Of a stretch of DNA of 64,000 nt, positions 44,901 through 56,900 are shown in pieces. A program made the position numbers and the translations under genes. The stretch is from Larix kaempferi (lineage: Eukaryota > Streptophyta > Pinopsida > Pinales > Pinaceae). Position 1 is the first letter of the stretch. Every line of letters begins with the position of its first letter. Where the stretch lies: the NCBI GenBank assembly GCA_027924585.1, contig BSBM01000190.1, positions 868,001 to 932,000 on the forward strand. Reading direction: 5' to 3'. The notes under the pieces were generated by a model. It was not told the DNA's origin. It was given only the letters and a program-made list of their open reading frames with translations, and did no database searches.

Positions 44901-47900
44901 AAATGGAACAGATCTCAATGGGCCACAAACAAGTGGAAAAGACACCAAAAAGAAAGTTTTTGAGAACATAGTTTGCAAAAATACAACAAAGGTTGTGAAA
45001 ATTGTCAAGCCCCTTGTTAAAGTGTTGCGATTGATGGATGGGGAAAAATTGGCCATGGGTTGCATTTATGAGGTTATGGATCAAGCAAAGGAGCAAATAA
45101 GTGCATCGTACAAGGATAGAGTAGTCACGTATGGACCAGTAGTCAAGTATGAAACTATCCAAGAGGTCATTGATAACAGATGAAACATTGAAGTCCATTG
45201 CCCTATACATGCAGCTAGGTATTTCATGAACCCAAGGTACCTATCCAAGAGATCATTGATAACAGATGAAACATTGAAGTCCATTGCCCTATACATGCAG
45301 CTAGGCATTTCATGAACCCAAGGTATCATTACAAAGCTCAATTAGGAGGAGATCAAACTAGGGAGGTGAAAGATGGATTGTACAAGTGCCTAGAGAGCAT
45401 GGTCCCTGATGAAAGCAAAAAACTAAAAATACAATGACAAATCAATGCTTTCACTAGAGCAACAAGTACCTTTGGCAAAAACCTTGCAAAGATTGCAAGA
45501 GATGTGGACCAGGTAAACAATTCCAAAGTTTCAATAAGCTAAGTTGTTTAAACTTTAAATACCTGAGCTTTTAGCAAAATTCAAATTCACGATTTAATTT
45601 CTTGAACTAACTTTGTCTTTGCAACACATTGGTGGGAGTCATTTGGTAGCCGATATCCTTAATTGCAAAAGTTTGCAGTTTGAGTCATGAGTCAAACTTA
45701 TAGTGCATCCAAGTGTTGTTAAATTTTCAGAATTTACTTCAATCTGATCTAGGATCTTAACTGAGAGAACAACATGTACAGCAAATCTACAGCATATCAA
45801 TCATGGACACAATAATGCAAGCACACAAGAGACATAGAGTTTACTTGGGGCAAACCATAAAGGTGAAAAACCCCAATAACTTCCTCAAAGATAGATAGAG
45901 CAATGATACAACCAAAATACAAGAGATAGTCTTCTCCTAGCAGCAGAGCCTCCTCCTCCACAAGTGCGCCACTCTCCAAAGTGTGAGTGAGAGAATAGAA
46001 TGTATAAAATGAGAGAGACACACTCTCTATTTATACACTAACTTGACTTGACCTTTACTCAACTAGATCGGCCTCAACTTAACCACTTAACATAATGCTG
46101 ACTGGGCCGACCCCCACTAGGGTGGTCTAATAACCCTTTGACCCACATGGCCGACCCCCAATAGGGTGGTCTAATAACCCTTTGACCCACATGACTTATA
46201 CAGGGCCGACCCCAACAAGGTGGTCTAATAACCCATCAAGTATAAGTTACGACACTTATAATATAAATGACGACACTTCCGTATAGAGGAATAATAACAT
46301 CTCTATAGGAATACAACAACTTCCGTATAAAGGAATAATAACATCTCTATAGGAATACAATATACATATATGTGAAATACATTCCGAAGTTACATATACA
46401 TCAACAAGTGTGAGCACAATTGGTCTGTCTTAGAGAAAATTCACATGAAGAAGAGAAATAGTTTGGCACAAAAATGGTTAAATGATCTCATCTTTGTGCA
46501 ATACAACCTTTAACTAAGGCACAAGCAATTACTTAACAAAAGCATTGATACAAATGCCATTGTGTTGGATGATATTGATCCAACCTCCAAATGGGTAGTC
46601 TCACTCGACAGAGTTTAATCCTAATCATGATTTTGATGACTTGGGGTGGGTTGATTTGGATGTGGATCCACTAGTGGTAGACAACCCTAGCATAGATCCA
46701 AAAATGGCAAGCAATAGTCTACTATGACAGTTGTTAATGTCGCCGAGGAGTCTGAGCCAAATGTTGATGTCAAGGATCTCATTTCCAATAGTGGTGATGA
46801 GTTTGATTATTTATCATGTTGATAAATGATATCAATATGTAGTGGGCTATTAGATTGTTGATATTTTGACCAAGCCCTTAGCAAAAGGGAAGTTTGAAGC
46901 ATTCAAAGACAAACTTGGATTGGTGCAAAATTCCTTCCTCACTAAGAGGGAGTGTTGATGTTTGTAGCTCAAACAAGACATTCTACACAGGTTTAAAGTC
47001 GAACGTGTAGGAAATTGAAGTCAAATCTATTTTGCATTTCACTTTATTAATAAAGTGAAGATCTTATAAAGTGATTTTAATACATTAGTGATTTAAACTA
47101 ATCCCAACTGTACATCTCACCAAGTGATAGAGTCTTGGTAGATTAGGGTTTCAACTAAAGTATGAAGACAAGTCAAGGCGGAAAGTTAAGACACATTCAT
47201 TATCCACTCAAAGATTGGTTGAGCAAATTTAGAGAACCATAGAGGAGCCAGTATAGCAACCAAGTAGAGGATAGTGCAGCTCTGTAGAAGACAGATATGT
47301 AATCCGTACGAACAAATCCATACTGCCATACAAAACGACCTGTACAACAAGCTTTGGAGGTTATATCTTGGAGCTTCTTGTGGATGATGGTATTATTTCT
47401 TGTTCTTGGTTCTTCTATTGGAGGTAATATCTTTGAATAGCATTGTCATATATTTCTCTTGTGACATTGAAGGGGGATTGTTATCTTGTTGGATCGAATC
47501 TGGAGTTAGAAGTTTCTCTTAAATTTCTTTGTTATCTTGCATATAGGGTGGTTTTTCTTCGTTTTTTTCTTCATTCAAATGGTATGATTCTAACCCCTTA
47601 TGCGTAGGGTGCACTCAAACAAGAAATAGAGGAGGGTTTCTTCCTCCCTTTGTGATTTTCATTGTGTAGCTTCTAATACATCTATGAAGTGACGAGTGCC
47701 TAGAGCACTTTCTCTTCTTAGGTGATCTTTTGTGGAACAAGGCCACTAGGGAAATTCTAGGGTGACTCCATAGCCCAAAAAGGTTTGGCACTAATCTTTC
47801 TTTCTCTTGCAACCAGCCAAAAAAAATAAAAAATAAATAAATCTCTTTTATTTTTCCTTGCTATTTTATTGAAATCTTCTAACCCTAAAAGAAAAATATA

Positions 47901-50900
47901 AAGTTAGATTTCACATAGATCTCGTATTTACATTGAATATCTTAAGATAGACCTTAATTTTCTAAATTTTGTTCTTTACAGAAAATATTATAAATTCAAA
48001 AGTTTGTTAAATGTCCATTGATTAGTAGCACAGTGTAACGACCCAACATCAAAGTTTAGTATAACGGCATATGTAATAACAGTAATGGCAAGTAAAATAT
48101 ATAAAAGAATTAGAAAGAGGAAAAATGTGCATTGTAAATGAAGTAATAAAAGGGGGGCAAGACCAAGAGGGAGGGGTCTCTAGGAAGTCTTGGGGATTGA
48201 TACCAGGGTTTGTAGCTTGCTGCTTGGAGAGTTCTTTCCTGCGTGAGTGTGGGTTTGTGAAGGGGAGAATAAGGAGGTGGAAAAGGAAACTCAGAGAGAG
48301 GGTAACACACAATAGAGTTAAGAGAAACTTGGTATAGCATAGCGTTAATTGTTGAGGACTCGGGGACCTCAACCTTTGGCTGGGGGTTGGTTGGGTGGAG
48401 AGTCGTCCCCCAAATGTTGTTGCGGACAGAGGAGCTGGTGTCTTTGGGAGAGCAAGGTCTGCTGCAACTGGGTAAGCTAGTCATCCACCAGGTAAGTTAA
48501 GATTCTTCTCAGAGGCTTATAGTTTTTATTTTCTGCTTGTCAACTGTTATTGTTATTAATGATAAACATTTAAATGGAATATTCTCTTGAGATTTTGTTT
48601 GTTATCTGTAAGAATCTAATTGATTAGGCCTATAGTATGTTATAGTTTTTTTCTGAGATTCTAACACTTGGAACATTTATATTTAGATAATTGACTTGAA
48701 ATCATAAATCTGGAAATTACTTATATTGTTTTACCTTTATTTTCATATTTATTTCCAAAAAAAAAAATTGGGTTTTAGAAGTTCTCTCATGTTTTGACAA
48801 GTTCATTAGTCTTTCCTTGGGATATTTCTAAAATATTTGCAATCTAGAAATTACCCTAAAAATAGGAATTAACAGAATCAGTAACTCCTAATTTTTCACT
48901 GTTTTATTAGTAATTCAGTTGAGTTACTTAGAATTTAATATCTGCATTTTTTATAACAAGCATTTACTTATTGCAGAAATTTGTTGGGAAAATACATGGT
49001 TTAGAGGTGTTATTTAAAGTATTTTCCTAACTTTCTAATTCTGGAATTTTCTGCATTTTTAGATGATTTCCAAAATTTAATTTCCTTGCTTATACAATAT
49101 AAAACACTCATAAGACATATAAGAGGAAATTAAGAGTGGTTTTAAGTTTTTAACCACTAATCTTCAAAATTAATCACTAAATCACATAATCTAAGTGTTG
49201 ATTTTGGTTCATGTTTATTACTTGGTAAATTGACATTTGGATTTATCTTGAGTATTGATTATTTATTGATTTGCTAAACCAAATATTGTTCTTAATTGTT
49301 TATCATATTCAGTGGTTTGGTTGGATACTTAAAACATAAATATGATAATCAAGAGCTAATCATCCTAGGTCTATCATAGGCTCTTGTGGGCTTGCCCTTT
49401 AATTATAATGGATATCTATTGAAGCATGTGCCATTTGAATTTACCATTGTTATTCTTGTCAAAATTACAGGTTATGTACGTTTTATCGCATATAAAAAGC
49501 TTGATACAAGAACATGTAAACAATTGTACTACTTAATTAAATTTAAACTGAGTTAAAACATAAATAACATAATTTTCATCTCTTTCAACTTAATGCTCCA
49601 TTTGGTCACTGCATTAATGTTGGTACTCGAGAATCATCAAATGCTAAGTTCAGAAAAATAAAATGAATCTCAAATAACATTTACAGTAAAATAACCATGT
49701 ACTACATTAAAGAATTAAAACCAACATTTGGATCCAACTTATACTCAGATAGTTCTGAGTTTGATCTTGTCACTAGAAGGACAAGTCAAACTGGTTAAAC
49801 TATATACGTACCTTGAGAGAGAGAAAAGGGTCAGGTAAAAATAAACAAATCTCGAGTTCTTCAATCAATAAGCAAATGACAGGGATAAAAGAAACACACA
49901 GGTGCAGCAGACTTTGTAATGCAAGCATGTAAGTAATTTCTCACACATAAGAACTCACACAGATATAAGTCAAGGCTGTAATCACAGCTAAAGTAAATTG
50001 CAGAGGTAAGGTGGGTCTGAGCAGAGATCAATCAGTCCTGAATAAAATAAAATAAATTATGCAGAGATAAACCTGAGCAGAGATCAATCAAGTGAGACAG
50101 GTTGCAAAAGACAAGCTGAGAATGGATAACCCGTGAAGCAAACCGTGAGACAGCCGTGGAGGAATGAAATAGTGGATGATGAAGCCGTGAGAAGAGTGGG
50201 GCCTCGAATCAGCCCGTGAGAGAGCTGGCCGGTGAGAGAGAAAGCAGCAAACTCGTGCTGCTGGCCCAAAGCAAACAAATCAACACGTGGAACAGCAGAG
50301 AGATCAAACCCATGAGATCTAATGCTGATGGATGAACCCGTGGAGGGATAAACAGCAGCTGCAACAGACACGTGATGAGAGTAGCATGGAGTAGAAAGAG
50401 AAACATGTGCCGGATCGTGAAAAAATGCAGAGAATCAAACCCAAAACAAAATCATCCGCGGAGAAACAAAACACGTGAAGGATGAGCTTACGGTTAGTTT
50501 ATTTAGATCATAAGTTAATAAACTTTATATAGATTTAGAGTTTAAAACTTAGGATAAAACAAAGGAATAAAATAATAAAATAAAATAAATAATAAAAAGA
50601 GAGAAGGTAAAAAGGTAAAGGTCCAAGGTTTCAAAGAGAAAGTTAAGATAAGACTTAAATGGTCAAAATAAAAAAACTTTATTAATAAACTCATAAAGAT
50701 GAGATTAAAATATAAATATTTAATGAATTTATTATAAAGTGAAAGTCCAAGGGTCCAACATAAAGTAAATAAACCAAAAACATGAGTGGGACAAGGGCCC
50801 TAAAATAATATATGGTCCAATGGTCTTTAATATACCCTTAGGTAAAAATACTCCATAAAGTAGGAGTCATCATAGACAAATGTGCACACAAGTGAGAGTG

Positions 50901-53900
50901 CTAGGAACAAGTAGGAATAGGACCATGAACCAACAACCACAAGATCAAAAAGGACAAGCAATCAAATAGGACTAACAAGATCAAAAACTTTTCTCTTTCT
51001 CAAGATACATAGTTTATATATTTTGTCATCACTGTCTAAGGGAGAAGATCCAAACGGATGGTACAATCCTTTTGTCCTTAACGCTGCTCCTAAGGGTTAG
51101 GTAATAGAGACATCGTCAAGGGGTGGCCAGTCCCTTGAGAAGCAACCTAGCAATAACCGATTAGGAGAGGGGACAACAATATCTTCCATTCTTAATGAAT
51201 GGCTTTCAGCCCAAGGCCGAGCCTCAGTCCTAGACTGGGATATGTTGATCAACCATCTAGTCCATGACCAGGATCTCCATTCTTCCAGAGAATGGTCCTC
51301 AGCCTCAAGCTGAGCATTCAGTCCTAGACTGAATGTTGATCAACCATCTACAGGACCTAGGAAGTCTCTGTCTCAACCTGCAGGATCTGCTTGGTCATCG
51401 TGACCAAGAAACCGTCTGGTTCTAAACCAGAATACCCTAGAGACAAATAGGGGCCCTAGCCACATGCTAGGGACTTTGCCATGGCATCAATCTGCTTGGT
51501 CCTCAACCAAGAACCCCAGGAGACAGCTAGGGGCCCTAGGGTACCTTATAGGGTCTTACTCATTACTCTGCCTGGTTAACTTGACCAGGAACCCTAGTTA
51601 ACTGATTAGGGTACCATTCTCTCTGAGAATGGGTCTCGCAATTGCACTAAAAAATAACACTCCCTCTCAGCTAGAGAGGCATTCTCAGCAACACTAAGCT
51701 TGTTGAAGACAGAGGCTTAGTCCACACAACTGACAACTGCACCATGTCCTCGTCATGGTAAAACAACCTGTCATAGAATACAGGGATTTCTGAGAGCTTC
51801 AAAGAACTCTGAATGTCAGCAAACACTTTGATCTTAAAGATCCAAATGGAAGTTACACTTGACTTCCCTTGTTGTTTGAGAATCACTTTCCATATATCAT
51901 TATCCATTTTCAACTGAAAAGAATTGTTCCAAACTTGAAGTTTGGCTAACTCCACATTCGTGGTTGAACTTGAATCAGTGACATGGCTCCCACTGGAGCA
52001 ACCTTGGAACCCCACAAAAGGTTCCTTAGTGAGATCAACTGAAGGCTTCTTGGCCTTCTCCCTCTGTTTCTCTAAATGAGAAGTCTCATGGACTTCTATG
52101 TCTGAGTCACTGTAAGACTCCCTCTTGATCTCTAAAACTTGACAGGGGTTATTCAATAGAGCTTTAACAACATGTCCTGAAACTTTGTAAAGGTCTCCCT
52201 CTCAGACACCAATTTCAATAGCTAAGCTCAAATTTCCACCTTTAGTCCATACTAAAGCTTTTCCTTCTGAGAAGGCTATAGAGAACCCCTTGTCTTCTAA
52301 AATTGCCACTGAAAGAACATTCCTCTTTAAACCAAGAACATATAAAATTTCTTCAACATGAATTAACATACCTGAATCAAGCCTTAAGGCTGTTGAACCA
52401 ACTCCTTTTATTTCAAGGGTACTTCTGTTTCCCATCTCCACTTTCTTATTGAACTTCTTGGCCTTGTAACCCACAAGAGCCTTTTTGTATCTAGTCATAT
52501 GCTTGGTGGCCCCACTGTCAATCCACCATGAGTCTGATGAGTTGGAGATGGAACCTGAGAGAGCTTAAATAAGGTAGTACTCTTTTTTATCTTTTTCTTT
52601 GGTCTCAACTTTAGATTTCTTTTGTTGAGGCTCTTCTTCTTCTGTAGCAATTGAAGCATGGTGCTTCCCTTTATGCCAATTCTTGTTAGGAGGATTTCTA
52701 CAAACATTTGCATAATGACCGAGCTTGTTACATTTAAAACATCTTATTTTTGACTTATGAGAGTGATTACCTTGAGGTCTCTTACCTTTGTTCTGGTGCT
52801 GAGGGAAACATCTTTCTCCCCTTGTCTTGGCAGTAAGAGCAAGGTTCTTTTCAGTTTGAGGTCCAGATCTACTCTGGATTCTGCCTTCTTCTTCTAAGCA
52901 ATCATGCCATAATCTATCAAAGCTTGGTTGAGTTTCTCTTCCATTCACTGCTGAAAGGAATGTCTCCCAGGATGTAGGGAGGCCATCTACAGCTGTTTGC
53001 ACAAGATCATCATCATCTACTCCAACTCCGAGTGCCATGAGTTGATCTTTTAACTGAGCAATCTTTGAGAAGAAAGAGGCAACTATTTCTTTGTCCTCCA
53101 TCTTCAATGAACAAAGTTGCTTTTTCAAGACACTCTTCTGAGTAGGTGCCTTCTTCTCATAGAGATTAGCTAGGGCATCAAAACATTCCTTAGCTGTCCT
53201 TAGGGGAGCTATTATAGGCATCAGATTATCTTTAACTGAGTCAAAGATCACCCTCTTTGTTTTAGCTTGCTTCTTCTTGAATGATGCTCTTCCTTGAGCT
53301 GTTGTGGGTTCTTCCACAACATTAGTGACTAATTCATCCAAGTCATTTTCCTCCAAAATAATTAAGACCCTGGCTTTCCATGCATTAAAGTTTGAGGCTC
53401 CTTCAAGCCTATCTTCTGCCTTTACAAAGTTAGAAGCCATCTCAAACCCTTACAGTCAATTTGCCAAGTAGGCTTCTATGAAGTAAAGATCTTGTCTTTG
53501 GATCGATGTAGTTTATGTTGGCTGCAAAACAGAGTTAGCTACACCCTAAAGCTCTGATACCATGTCAAAATTACAGGTTATGTATGTTTTATCGCATATA
53601 AAAAGCTTGATACAAGAACATGTAAACAATTGTACTACTTAATTGAATTTAAACTGAGTTAAAACATAAATAACATAATTTTCATCTCTTTCAACTTAAA
53701 GCTCCATTTGGTCACTGCATTAATGTTGGTCCTCGAGAATCATCAAATGCTAAGTTCAGAAAAATAAAATGAATCGCAAATAACATTTACAGTAAAATAA
53801 CCATGTACTACATTAAAGAATTAAAACCAACATTTGGAACCAACTTATACTCAGATAGTTCTGAGTTTGATCTTGTCACTGAAAGGACAAGTCAAACTGG

Positions 53901-56900
53901 TTAAACTATATACGTACCTTGAGAGAGAGAAAAGGGTCAGGTAAAAATAAACAAATCTCGAGTTCTTCAATCAATAAGCAAATGACAGGGATAAAAGAAA
54001 CACATAGGTGCAACAGACTTTGTAAGGCAAGCACGTAAGTAATTTCTCACACATAAGAACTCACACAGAGATAAGTCAAGGCTGTAATCACAGCTAAAGT
54101 AAATTGCAGAGGTAAGGTGGGTCTAAGCAGAGATCAATCAGTCCTGAATAAAATAAAATAAATTATGCAGAGATAAACCTGAGCAGAGATCAATCAAGTG
54201 AGACAGGTTGCAAAAGACAAGCTGAGAATGGATAACCCGTGAAGCAAGTCGTGAAGCAAATCGTGAAGCAAGCCGTGAAGCAAACTGTGAAGCAAATTGT
54301 GAAGGGGTGAGGCAAACCGTGACACAGCCGTGGAGGAATGAAATAGTGGATGATGAAGCCGTGAGAGGAGTGGGGCCTCGAATTGTGAAGGGGTGAGGCA
54401 AACCGTGACACAGCCGTGGAGGAATGAAATAGTGGATGATGAAGCTGTGAGAGGAGTGGGGCCTCGAATCAGCCCGTGAGAGAGCTGGCCGGTGAGAGAG
54501 AAAGCAGCAAACTCGTGCTGCTGGCCCAAAGCAAACAAATCAACATGTGCCGGCTCGTGAAAAAATGCAAAGAATCAAACCCAAAACAAAATCATCCGCG
54601 GAGAAGCAAAACACGTGAAGGATGAGCTTACGGTTAGTTTATTTAGATCATAAGTTAATAAACTTTATATAGATTTAGAGTTTAAAACTTAGGATAAAAC
54701 AAAGGAATAAAATAATAAAATAAAATAAATAATAAAAAGAGAAAAGGTAAAAAGGTAATGGTCCAAGGTTTCAAAGAGAAAGTTAGGATAAGACTTAAAT
54801 GGTCAAAATAAAAAATAAAAACTTTATTAATAAACTCATAAAGATAAGATTAAAAAATAAATATTTAATGAATTTATTATAAAGTGAAAGTCCAAGGGTC
54901 CAACATAAAGTAAATAAACCAAAAACATGAGTGGGACAAGGGCCCTAAAATAATATATGGTCCAATGGTCTTTAATATACCCTTAGGTAAAAATACTCCA
55001 TAAAGTAGGAGTCATCATAGACAAATGTGCACACAAGTGAGAGTGTTAGGACCAAGTAGGAAAAGGACCATGAGCCAACAACCACAAGATCAAAAAGGAC
55101 AAGCAATCAAATAGGACTAACAAGATCAAAGACTTTTCTCTTTCTCAAGATACATAGTTTATACATTTTGTCATCACTGTATAAGGGAGAAGATCCAACC
55201 GGATGGTACAATCCTTTTGTCCTTAACGCTGCTCCTAAGGGTTAGGTACTAGAGACATCGTCAAGGGGTGGCCAGTCCCTTGAGAAGCAACCTAGCAATA
55301 ACCGATTAGGAGAGGGGACAACAATATCTTCCATTCTTAATGAATGGCTTTCAACCCAAGGTTGAGCCTCAGTCCTAGACTGGGATGTTGAACAACCATC
55401 TGGTCCATGACCAGGATCTCCATTCTCCCAGAGAATGGTCCTCAGCCTCAAGCTGAGCATTCAGTCCTAGACTGAATGTTGATCAACCATCTGCAGGACC
55501 TAGGAAGTCTCTGTCTCAACCTGCAGGATCTGCTTGGTCATCGTGACCAAGAAACCGTCTAGATCTAGACTAGAATACCCTAAAGACAAATAGGGGCCCT
55601 AGCCACATGCTAGGGACTTTGCCATGGCATCAATCTGCTTGGTCCTCGACCAAGAACCCAGGAGACAGCTAGGGGCCCTGAGGTACCTTCTAGGGTCTTC
55701 CTCATTACTCTGCCTGGTTAACTTGACCAGGAACCCTAGTTAACTGACTAGGGTACCATTCTCTCTGAGAATGGGTCTCGCAACTGCACTAAAAATAACA
55801 ATTCTTATATTTCAAGTACATTTATTGGCTATATTTAGACATCTAATGCTAATGTTCTAGATTTATGGTGTTTGTGTTATTACTAAGATCATGAGCTTTA
55901 GTTATATCTCACGTTGTACTTAGTCTAAATAGCTTTAAAGATTGTCATACCTTGTATCTAGATTCAAATAATAAAGAATAAATTAAGTTGGGCTACCCCC
56001 CTAGGCTTGGATATAGAGATAAAGCCTGAAGTGAGAGGTTGAGAGTTGAGGTGATAGTGACAATCAACCTTGGTTTGCACCTGGGTTGTGCTAGTGGGTT
56101 AAGACTTTTCCAATTTACATATAAATTGGGCAATAACAACCAGACCATTGATCACATTCTTACACTCTATGCCATCATCAAGGAGGTCCACCATTACTCT
56201 TTGAAGGTCTAGTGTTGCTTTGTAGACTTTCAAAAAGGATTCAACTTTGTTCCCATAGAGGCATTGTTCCAAAGGCTCAAAGAAATTCACATTTTTGGAG
56301 CCTACTGACTGCCATAGCATGCACCTATACAAGTCAATTCTTGGTCCTCTCCACATAGTTCACAAGGTATCAAATTTTATCAAGAGTTACCATTGGGGTC
56401 AAACAGGAGTGCCCCCTATACCCCACTTTTACATCGACAAGTTGGGTGCCTTCTCCAAGACAATGATACATGCCTTCTCTACAAAGTCTTGATTTCTATC
56501 ATGCTTTTAGTTGATGATCTCGTCCTCTTAGCCTCATCTCCATAGGGGTTACAAAGCCAATTGGATGCCTTAGCCCTTTTATGTGACCTTCATCAGTTGA
56601 CGATCAACCTAGGTAAAACCAAAGTCATGATCTTCAATGGGTTAAAAACCCTCTTAGATCACCATTTTTTTTCCGAAGGGGAGGAGATTAAGATCACTAA
56701 CACCTATACTTACATGGGGATACAGTTCACAAGACCTCATTTTAGTTTGGGCATGCCCTTCAACCTTGAGTCAACAAGAGCTATGAATCCTTAGTTGTCC
56801 TCAAGAGACTATTTCCCGAACCATTTCCAAGACATATCGTTCAAGATGTCTCTCATGGACAGCATTGTCTAACCCACAATTCTCTATGGTTGGAAGGTTT

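Larger units (their letters stand above)
43022..46830 (+). pseudogene. hAT transposase (BED, DUF659, dimerisation), split by a solo LTR
   Basis: BED-type finger pieces lie at 43130-43235 (CRFCKKHIKVGGAF, then KQHLAGIRGQVSS). The DUF659 entry is at 43640-43760 (FNAAHSPYYQPMWDSI, then FKGSSLHDLRGSLL) and its core at 44395-44590 (MLNGWTNGRNHTIIGFLVSC). Middle blocks (FATHFLTLQSLL, VLRLMDGEKLAMG) follow to 45180. The C-terminal dimerisation motif SASK-C-EHNWSVLEKIHMKKRN is cut exactly at its Cys codon by the LTR at 45717-46406. Frameshifts and stops are frequent. hAT transposases excise and insert elements with short TIRs. Confidence 0.82.
49457..51659 (-). repeat. Element F left (3') LTR
   Basis: 2203 bp. 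TATA box (minus TATATAAA) at 50524-50531. The transcribed side (50100-50480) is rich in CGTG, including CACGTG near 50286, 50370 and 50470. The U3 end (51187-51640) is an array of hairpins. Confidence 0.93.
49457..55800 (-). mobile_element. Element F: gag-bearing, pol-deleted copia element
   Basis: LTRs at 49457-51659 (2203 bp) and 53563-55800 (2238 bp), TGTCAAAA...TAACA, flanked by ATTCT (49452-49456 and 55801-55805). The interior of 1903 bp encodes a full-length Gag and protease, then only scraps of linker, RT start and RNase H end. It shares LTR architecture and the RT deletion junction with element A. The copy is likely non-autonomous and would have depended on enzymes from a relative. 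Confidence 0.95.
53563..55800 (-). repeat. Element F right (5') LTR
   Basis: 2238 bp. Differs from the left copy by a 12-bp expansion (54241-54300), an ~88-bp duplication (54301-54476), loss of ~125 bp matching 50288-50412, small indels and scattered substitutions. Confidence 0.93.

Noticed and set aside
46953-47600. Complete LTR
   Set aside because: The start is clear, but no CA end with a matching duplication and no second copy is present; only the start is claimed.
48049-48484. Minus-strand ORFs of 107 and 124 codons
   Set aside because: Overlapping frames with no recognisable domain in a possible LTR-like, pyrimidine-rich segment.
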